Shown piece by piece: positions 5,653 to 10,884 of a stretch of DNA of 10,884 nt. Numbering within the stretch: the first letter of the stretch is position 1; each line of letters opens with the position of its first letter. The stretch comes from JALRAP01 sp046302815 (GTDB lineage Bacteria > Bacteroidota > Bacteroidia > AKYH767-A > OLB10): positions 1 through 10,884 of the forward strand of contig JBKCHO010000069.1 in the NCBI GenBank assembly GCA_046302815.1, given 5' to 3'. A program made the position numbers and the translations under genes. The notes beneath the pieces were generated by a model. The model ran no database searches and was not told where the DNA came from. It worked only from the letters and a program-made list of their open reading frames with translations.

Positions 5653-6963
5653 TTGACCCAACAAGAATCATCGGCTCCATTCCGTAAGGGCGACAAGAAA
5701 GTCATCCGCGCATGGACCATGTACGACTGGGCGAACTCGGTGTATTCGTTGACCATCGCCACGGCCATCTTCCCGATATATTTTCTCAGTGTCACCACTG
5801 GTGAGGATGGAAGCGACATGGTTCGATTCCTCGGAATGGATTTCAAGAACTCCGCACTCTACTCCTATTGTTTGTCATTTGCCTTCTTGGTCATCGCCTT
5901 GATATCACCCTTGTTGTCGGGCATAGCCGATGCCAGTGGTAGCAAGAAAGGGTTCATGCGGTTCTTCGCATGGATGGGAGCTATTGCATGCATGGGGTTG
6001 TTTTTTTTCGAGCCTGGTCGGTTGTGGGTTGGTGTGACGATGTTCATCCTTGCTGCCATCGGCTTTGCTGGTAGTATAGTATTTTATAATGCATTCCTTC
6101 CGGAGATAGCCGAGCCTTATGAGCAGGATAAGGTGAGTGCACGCGGATTTGCGCTTGGGTACATTGGCAGCTCGTTGCTGCTCATCGTAAACCTTGCCAT
6201 TATCCAGATGCCAGCCACCTTCGGTTTGGAGGAGGGTACCACTTTGCCAGCGCGCATATCATTCCTCATGGTGGGGTTGTGGTGGATCGGCTTTTCGGCA
6301 TATTCGCTCCATTACCTGCCTGCGAACATCTACCACGAGCCACGCAGTGGACATTATCTCACCAAAGGGTATCATGAATTGCGCAAGGTCTGGAACGAGT
6401 TGAAACATCTGGGTCACATAAAGCGTTTTTTGCTCTCGTTTTTCTTTTACAACATGGGTGTTCAAACGGTCATGTATGTGGCCTCTGTTTTCGGAGAAAA
6501 GGAAATCAACATGGGTACATCGGAGTTGATTCTAACGGTGCTCATCATCCAATTCGTGGCCATCGGCGGTGCATTTTTGTTTTCGTGGATGTCGTCGCGC
6601 ATCGGCAACATCCGTTCGTTGATGGTAGCCATTGTGGTGTGGGTTGGTATTTGCGGTGCTGCATATCGCCTCACGGATGTGGAGTCATTTTATGCATTGG
6701 CTTTCACGGTAGGAATGGTGATGGGCGGAATCCAATCGCTGAGTCGTTCCACCTATTCCAAAATGCTTCCCGAAACGCACGACCATGCGTCTTATTTCAG
6801 TTTTTACGATGTGTGTGATAAGCTCGGTATGGTGCTGGGTACATTTTCTTATGGAATGATTGAGGAAATTACCGGCAGTATGCGAAATTCGGTGTTGGCG
6901 TTGACGGTTTATTTTGTTGTAGGGCTATGGTTTTTATTTTCGGTAAAAAGTCGCTTTAAATAG
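5653..6963 (+). CDS. MFS permease, UMF1/Atg22-like
   Basis: A 436-residue inner-membrane protein with about 12 hydrophobic helices. The N-terminal signature KKVIRAWTMYDWANSVYSL (residues 15-33), with Asp25 in MYDWANS, marks the UMF1 branch of the major facilitator superfamily, related to fungal vacuolar amino-acid effluxer Atg22. GIADASGSKKGFMRF resembles the loop 2-3 motif, and residues around YSKMLPETHDHASYFSFYDVCDK are typical of the C-terminal half. Its substrate is unknown; amino-acid or metabolite efflux is only suggested by Atg22. The start is taken as TTG at 5653: a stop at 5644-5646 limits the frame, and the next ATG (5719) would cut off the signature. GGTGA at 5642-5646 may help initiation. 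It lies 35 bases after aconitase and ends at a large spacer. Confidence 0.88.
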   Translation: MTQQESSAPFRKGDKKVIRAWTMYDWANSVYSLTIATAIFPIYFLSVTTGEDGSDMVRFLGMDFKNSALYSYCLSFAFLVIALISPLLSGIADASGSKKGFMRFFAWMGAIACMGLFFFEPGRLWVGVTMFILAAIGFAGSIVFYNAFLPEIAEPYEQDKVSARGFALGYIGSSLLLIVNLAIIQMPATFGLEEGTTLPARISFLMVGLWWIGFSAYSLHYLPANIYHEPRSGHYLTKGYHELRKVWNELKHLGHIKRFLLSFFFYNMGVQTVMYVASVFGEKEINMGTSELILTVLIIQFVAIGGAFLFSWMSSRIGNIRSLMVAIVVWVGICGAAYRLTDVESFYALAFTVGMVMGGIQSLSRSTYSKMLPETHDHASYFSFYDVCDKLGMVLGTFSYGMIEEITGSMRNSVLALTVYFVVGLWFLFSVKSRFK

Positions 6964-6972
6964 ACATTTCAA

Positions 6973-7003
6973 GTTGTTTGATTCGAATTCTCAATTAAAC
7001 AAC
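6973..7003 (+). terminator. AT-rich stem-loop after the permease gene
   Basis: GTTGTTTGATT (6973-6983) pairs with AATTAAACAAC (6993-7003) as 11 bp including one G-T, around a 9-base loop. It starts 10 bases after the stop. No T run follows, so it may end transcription poorly, or protect the 3' end of the message instead. Confidence 0.4.
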
Positions 7004-7192
7004 ATATATCAATCTATTGCGGCCTTCATATCAAATGTGTAACAAATTGTGTCCTGCTTAGGATTGGATAATCAACATGGTTTTATTTTACATATTTGTC
7101 ATTCTATAAATGAAACCAATAAGTAATTAATACTCTGTTGGGGCAATTGGTTTGTTTTACAAAAAATGGTTTTTTCTTTTGAATATTCATTG

Positions 7193-7200
7193 TATATTTG
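7193..7200 (+). promoter_or_regulatory. -7 promoter box of the envelope operon
   Basis: TATATTTG matches TAnnTTTG exactly. A T-rich stretch lies at the -33 distance, but no exact TTG. A start here would give an untranslated leader of about 190 bases before the ATG at 7397, long enough for regulation at the RNA level. Confidence 0.5.
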
Positions 7201-7318
7201 ACACCATCTACAAATTTTGTTTGTAAATCAACAATTTGTGTTTTCAATCTTCATGGTATTAGTCTCTCGCACGGCGAAAAGTCATTATCCACAAAAGTCT
7301 CTCTAGTTTGAAATATCC

Positions 7319-7338
7319 AATTGATGCGTACATCAATT
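7319..7338. promoter_or_regulatory. Inverted repeat in the operon leader
   Basis: AATTGATG and CATCAATT are perfect 8-bp arms around CGTA, 58 bases before the first gene. In RNA this would be a short hairpin; in DNA it could be an operator. Its role is unknown. Confidence 0.45.
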
Positions 7339-7396
7339 CGATTGGCTCCCTGAATCAGACCTAATTACATAACATAAACCACTAAATTTCAGAACA

Positions 7397-9358
7397 ATGA
7401 TCAGAAAAATATCTAGTATTTTGGTAATCACCGCACTTCTAGCGGCAGATTCGTTTAATGTAAATGCACAAGATGTGCAGGAATCCGGTGCTAAGGCGAA
7501 GCAGGTCAAGAGCGACTATAATAGGCCATCTTTGACCGTATTGGTTAGTAATTTGGGTAAGTCATCCAAATACACTACCCTAATGAGCGCTATAAAAGAC
7601 GCGTCCTTGACTTTGGATAAATTTGATAACAACAATTTGAAGTCTCCAGATTTTAACACTTCTGCAACTATCTCATCTGAAGGTACTGAGAGTCTTGGTG
7701 CATTGGCAGGACTTGGAAGTATGTTCGGCAAAAAGAAAAAAAGCGGTTCCGGAGGGTCAGTAAATGACTCTATTGGTTTGGTTATCTTGTCAGATCTTGT
7801 TTCTAGTGGTGTCCCAAATCAGGTAATTCAGGATGTCTTTCAGGTATCCTCTGATGGCACCTACAGCATGGACAAAATCGCAAGTAGAGGTCTGTACAAT
7901 GCCGATAAATCTGATGCCACTGCTGCAAGCGCCTCCAAGCGTGGAATGGATGATTTGAAGGATGCAGGAATTGCATTGCTATCCAAGATGTATATAATGG
8001 TTCTTGGTGTGAACGATATTCAAACCATGACTGAGTATTATGATGCAGCGGATGCAACTGCTAAAGCCTATGCCGAGCAGACCAAGACGGAATTCAAGCC
8101 TGTCAAAAGGGACATGAACGGATTCATGGGATCGGGCAGGGCATATCTTTACAAAATCGATTTCAATGATTCATTGACAGCTGTTTTCTGGCAGGACTAC
8201 TTCTCAAACGCAGAAACCCACCCGGATGCTGCTGAGCGTTCTAAGCGTCTTAGCAATTTTAAATCGGCAAAACTTCCTGTTACCTTGGTTGCAGTAAGTA
8301 ACATCTCCGGGGATGGAAATCAATACAACCCAGATGCAGATGCATTGAAACTTCTCGGGGTTACTCCACAAAAGTCTTCTGCGGAGCTTTTGAAGGAGCT
8401 TTCATTTGATTTCCTTAATAATGCAGTTGGTGACTTCGAGAGGTCTGTGGAAGACTTTCAGGTAAGGGCGCAAATTGCTAAAGTAAAGCCCATCCAATTG
8501 GAAATTGGTAAAAAAGAGGGTTTGAAGCGTTCTGATCGATATTTCGTTTATGAATCTGTACAGAATGAAGCTGGTGAAGTTGCTTCTGTTCGTAGAGGAG
8601 TAATTCGCGCCAAAAAAGTCATCGACAACAGGCAAAATATCACCGAATTTGGTAAAGAGGTTCCAACTTCTGTTTTCTATCAAACCAGCGGTCGTCGTTT
8701 GGATGAAGGAATGGTAGCCAAGCAGAAAAACGATTTGGGAATTGGAATAGGGGTTTTAGCAGGTACAACACTGGGAGCTCATCTGCAATACAATGTTTCT
8801 ACCATTCTCGACTTCCTGCCAACGGAACTTTACATATACGGGGCAGGTACCTATAACGCTTTTAAGGCAAAATCTGCTGACATTGATGATGTTTCCAAAT
8901 TCTTAGCCAATAATTATTCAACAATAAAAGAGGATAAGTGGACTGAGATTAATATTGATGCTGGTTTGGAAAAGCGGTTTATGATTAGCAAAAGGTCTTA
9001 TTTCGGCGTGAATGTGGGTTATTCCATGTCGACTTTGGAAAGATCTATAGAAAAGGATGACTATGTAGATGATAAGAACTTGACAGATGAATTGTCTTAT
9101 AAAATCAAGGTCAATGGAGCAGGTATTAACGCCGGTGCGAACATAGGCCGTAATTTCGGCCCTAATTTATCAATCGGGGTGTTTGCTCGCTACCGTATGA
9201 CGGAGTTTACCACCTACGAGATTGAAGTTGATTCGAAAGATTCATCCAACAGTAGCAGTGGCGAAGAGGCTGAAAAGGTGGATCTTAAGGACAATGAAGA
9301 CTTTAACGAGAAGTTCGCGGGAATCAAAGCAGGCGTTATGGCCGTGTTCTCCTTCTAA
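7397..9358 (+). CDS. Exported protein: periplasmic region plus C-terminal barrel
   Basis: A 653-residue exported protein whose role is not known. Residues 1-24 are a signal peptide (NVNA-Q). The mature N-terminus opens with NRPSLTVLVSNL, a strand like that starting CsgG/LpoB-type domains, followed by a low-complexity segment (GLGSMFGKKKKSGSGGS, about residues 108-124) and a mostly helical region to about 350. Residues 362-442 (IQLEIGKKEGLKRSDRYFVYE ... GVIRAKKVIDNR ... GRRLDEGMVA) resemble the FlgT C-terminal beta domain. From about 446 to 653 Gly/aromatic alternating strands form a likely outer-membrane barrel ending in VFSF, with the terminal Phe used by the BAM machinery. One acidic/Ser-rich loop lies near 610-635. 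Stop codons TAA, TAA and TAG follow in frame. It is first in the operon, with the next gene 79 bases on. Confidence 0.8.
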   Translation: MIRKISSILVITALLAADSFNVNAQDVQESGAKAKQVKSDYNRPSLTVLVSNLGKSSKYTTLMSAIKDASLTLDKFDNNNLKSPDFNTSATISSEGTESLGALAGLGSMFGKKKKSGSGGSVNDSIGLVILSDLVSSGVPNQVIQDVFQVSSDGTYSMDKIASRGLYNADKSDATAASASKRGMDDLKDAGIALLSKMYIMVLGVNDIQTMTEYYDAADATAKAYAEQTKTEFKPVKRDMNGFMGSGRAYLYKIDFNDSLTAVFWQDYFSNAETHPDAAERSKRLSNFKSAKLPVTLVAVSNISGDGNQYNPDADALKLLGVTPQKSSAELLKELSFDFLNNAVGDFERSVEDFQVRAQIAKVKPIQLEIGKKEGLKRSDRYFVYESVQNEAGEVASVRRGVIRAKKVIDNRQNITEFGKEVPTSVFYQTSGRRLDEGMVAKQKNDLGIGIGVLAGTTLGAHLQYNVSTILDFLPTELYIYGAGTYNAFKAKSADIDDVSKFLANNYSTIKEDKWTEINIDAGLEKRFMISKRSYFGVNVGYSMSTLERSIEKDDYVDDKNLTDELSYKIKVNGAGINAGANIGRNFGPNLSIGVFARYRMTEFTTYEIEVDSKDSSNSSSGEEAEKVDLKDNEDFNEKFAGIKAGVMAVFSF

Positions 9359-9437
9359 TAATAGTTGGGAGATTGTAAACCCAGCAATTTTTGGCACGGA
9401 TTATGTTCAGTTTGAAAATCGAATTAAAATCATAAAC

Positions 9438-10067
9438 ATGAAAAGGAAACTATTCTTTGCGATCTTGTTTTCAATGGCTGCTCTACACCAGTCAGTTGCA
9501 CAAACCATGATCGGCCCCTCTGTCTCAATATTTGGACAGTCTCTTACTGATCGGACCATAGTAAAGGATTTGAATCTGAAGCCTAAAAGTCCGGGTTTGG
9601 ATTTTGGAGTTAACACCCTCTCCGAGTTATCACCATTCACTTCAATAAGAGCAGGATTGAATTACAGTTTTCAGTCTTTCAGTTATGAATTCATCGAAGA
9701 TTCGAAATCAGGTGAACTTACTACTACAGACTTGAATGTGCAATATATCAATGTCTCCGGCGGCCCCCATTTTACATTGTTCGACGAGGGTACTGGAAAA
9801 ATCAGACCTTATGGAGAGTTTTTAATCGGAGCCTCCTTTGCTGTGAGTAAGAAAAGTATAGATTCCCCTGATTTCGATTCTCCAATTCCTCCCACCAATT
9901 TCAATGTGATGATTTCACCAGGTGTGGGAGCCTTTGTAAAGGTTTCTGAGTTTACCAAATTCTTGTTCGGGTTCAGGTATGATCGTATGTTGATCGAGCA
10001 GTTTAAGGATACAGACTCTCGACTTAACCGATATGGTTTGAACACATCAATAATATTCACACTATAA
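9438..10067 (+). CDS. Outer-membrane beta-barrel protein of the operon
   Basis: A 209-residue exported protein with signal peptide residues 1-22 (MKRK start, SVAQ) and a mature part of barrel-like strands: SVSIFGQS, GLDFGVNTL, TSIRAGLNYSFQSFSYEF, DLNVQYINVSGGPHFTLF, IRPYGEFLIGASFAV, FNVMISPGVGAFVKV, TKFLFGFRYDRMLI, YGLNTSIIFTL. It fits the PorT/OMP_b-brl class of 8-10-strand barrels. The reading frame stays open upstream to 9222, but that part overlaps the preceding gene in another frame and would bury the signal peptide, so ATG 9438 is chosen. The following gene starts 12 bases after the stop, so translation is probably coupled. It is a likely partner or outer-membrane anchor for the other operon products; the ligand is unknown. 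Confidence 0.82.
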   Translation: MKRKLFFAILFSMAALHQSVAQTMIGPSVSIFGQSLTDRTIVKDLNLKPKSPGLDFGVNTLSELSPFTSIRAGLNYSFQSFSYEFIEDSKSGELTTTDLNVQYINVSGGPHFTLFDEGTGKIRPYGEFLIGASFAVSKKSIDSPDFDSPIPPTNFNVMISPGVGAFVKVSEFTKFLFGFRYDRMLIEQFKDTDSRLNRYGLNTSIIFTL

Positions 10068-10079
10068 AAATTAAACAAT

Positions 10080-10580
10080 ATGAAAAAGTTAATCATGCTT
10101 TTATTTGTGGCTGTCCTACCTTTCGTGGTGGTTGGCCAAAGCAAAAAGAAAAAGGAATTAGCTGGTTGGACAGCCACTAATTATGAGGTTGAATGTATGG
10201 GTACTGGAATGGATGGCACCCAGCTTTTGAAGGTATGGGGTTACGGTAAAAAGCCCGATGAGGCCATCATTCAGGCCAAGCGCAACGCTGTGCATGCTGT
10301 GGTTTTCAAGGGTATCTATGCAGGTAAGCCAGGTTGCATGAAAAACCCTTTGGTAACAGAACCTAACGCTCAACAAAAACACTCTGAATATTTTGACTCC
10401 TTTTTCACAGAGGGAGGTAAATATCTGCAGTTTATTTCCTTGAGTGGAGAAGGAGTTCAGGACCGTGTAAAAGTTGGAAAGCAATATAAGGTTGCCATCA
10501 TGGTTTCAGTATCACATGCAGCACTTCGTAAGGAATTAGAAGCTGCCGGTATCGTTAAGTCTTTAGGAGGGGGGTTCTGA
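10080..10580 (+). CDS. Small exported protein, LPP20/FlgT-N-like
   Basis: A 166-residue protein with signal peptide (MKK, hydrophobic core, VVVG-Q at 19/20) and a lysine-rich start of the mature part (SKKKKE). There is no lipobox Cys, so it is probably soluble in the periplasm. The core, TNYEVECMGTG...LLKVWGYGKKPDEAIIQAKRNAVHAVVFKGI (34-79), has the pattern 'strand - xGxGxxxxxA - long helix of AxxxA' seen in LPP20 and the FlgT N-terminal domain. Two Cys, C39 and C86, might form a disulfide. The C-terminal part (VKVGKQYKVAIMVSVSHAALRKELEAAGIV) returns to a strand and helix. I recall similar proteins in Bacteroides annotated as hypothetical, but cannot check it here. It lies 12 bases after the barrel gene and one base before the next start. 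Confidence 0.75.
   Translation: MKKLIMLLFVAVLPFVVVGQSKKKKELAGWTATNYEVECMGTGMDGTQLLKVWGYGKKPDEAIIQAKRNAVHAVVFKGIYAGKPGCMKNPLVTEPNAQQKHSEYFDSFFTEGGKYLQFISLSGEGVQDRVKVGKQYKVAIMVSVSHAALRKELEAAGIVKSLGGGF
10566..10570 (+). promoter_or_regulatory. Shine-Dalgarno-like GGAGG inside the previous gene
   Basis: GGAGG followed by more G encodes the Gly-rich tail (LGGGF) of the gene ending at 10580 and lies 11 bases before the ATG at 10582. A classical Shine-Dalgarno site is uncommon in Bacteroidota, and the spacing is slightly long, so it may be a codon effect or may support coupled translation. Confidence 0.35.
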
Positions 10581-10581
10581 T

Positions 10582-10884
10582 ATGAAAAAGGTATTGTCAT
10601 TTATTCTAGTTCTTTCCGCATTCTTCCCAATTGCTGTATTTTCTCAAGCATCAACTGGTCCTAAAGCAAAAAAACCTACTCTGATGGTTATTCCAGCCGA
10701 TCCATGGATGAATACCGCAGGATTTGTTAAGCAAGTCGATAACCAGGGTAAAACTGATCGCATCTTTGATTACGAATCAGCATTCGCAACTAACGCCGAG
10801 ATCGGAAATGTAATCACCAAGATAAACGGCATGATGATTGATCGTGGGTTTCCACTGAAATCCATGGATCAGGAATTGAAAAGT
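10582..10884 (+). CDS. DUF6175-like exported protein, partial
   Basis: The first 101 codons of a gene that runs off the window end. It starts at ATG 10582, one base after the previous stop (10580), so translation is likely coupled. Residues 1-22 are a signal peptide (MKK, ...IAVFSQ). The mature part begins ASTGPKAKKPTLMVIPADPWM, where the PTLMVIPAD strand recalls the opening of CsgG/LpoB/TolB-like domains, and continues with a region (AEIGNVITKINGMMIDRGFPLKSMDQEL) like the first helix of those folds, where the family compares old and new components. I associate it with DUF6175, a Bacteroidota family of about 300 residues, from memory of the 'PTLMVIPSD' start. The rest and any C-terminal features are not visible. 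Confidence 0.65.
   Translation, partial: MKKVLSFILVLSAFFPIAVFSQASTGPKAKKPTLMVIPADPWMNTAGFVKQVDNQGKTDRIFDYESAFATNAEIGNVITKINGMMIDRGFPLKSMDQELKS

Larger units (their letters stand above)
7004..7396. other. Spacer and leader upstream of the envelope operon
   Basis: About 390 AT-rich bases without a gene. It carries the likely operon promoter (7193-7200), a near-palindrome AAAAAATGGTTTTTT (7161-7175) just upstream of it, a short ACAAA/TTTGT stem (7210-7224) and a clean inverted repeat (7319-7338). A 17-codon open frame at 7253 is likely chance. Confidence 0.6.

Noticed and set aside
9222..9437. Extended N-terminus of the barrel gene at 9438
   Set aside because: It overlaps the preceding gene in a different frame and would place a clear signal peptide inside the protein.

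Overview
The window reads as ordinary chromosomal DNA of a Bacteroidota bacterium. Exported proteins start with short MKK/MIRK-type signal peptides cut before a Gln (A-Q or G-Q), five putative beta-barrel or envelope proteins are present, starts are preceded by A-rich stretches rather than Shine-Dalgarno sites, and promoter-like boxes fit the Bacteroidota pattern TAnnTTTG. Intergenic DNA is AT-rich; the 5' half of the aconitase gene is clearly richer in GC than the rest. No rRNA, tRNA, CRISPR array or insertion sequence was seen.

Layout: (1) Positions 14-1716 hold two single-gene units for small outer-membrane beta-barrel proteins, each closed by a strong intrinsic terminator. Two near-identical AT-rich palindromes centred on ATGCAT lie either side of the second gene. 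(2) Positions 1840-2852, on the minus strand, hold two tandem small Xre-type helix-turn-helix genes. They share a nearly identical C-terminal coiled coil but have diverged in the DNA-binding domain. Each has its own TACTTTTG box and operator-like inverted repeats. (3) Positions 2853-3355 are a long AT-rich spacer with a clean dyad. (4) Positions 3356-6963 hold a mitochondrial-type aconitase followed after 35 bases by a UMF1/Atg22-like MFS permease with a TTG start, probably one transcript. (5) Positions 6964-7396 are a spacer with a hairpin behind the permease and a promoter plus stem-loop ahead of the next unit. (6) From 7397 to the window end a tightly packed plus-strand operon encodes four exported proteins: a 653-residue protein with a periplasmic part and a C-terminal barrel, a 209-residue barrel, a 166-residue LPP20/FlgT-N-like protein, and the start of a DUF6175-like protein.

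The last operon is the best candidate for a poorly described system. All four products carry export signals. Two begin their mature parts with a P-T/S-L-x-V strand like that of CsgG/LpoB/TolB-type proteins, one contains a segment resembling the FlgT C-terminal domain, and another resembles the FlgT N-terminal/LPP20 domain. Together they suggest an envelope-spanning or outer-membrane-anchored complex of unknown purpose. The paired regulators are the second point of interest: one may be a DNA-binding-deficient partner of the other. Fold assignments come from reading the sequences by eye and have not been tested by a search.
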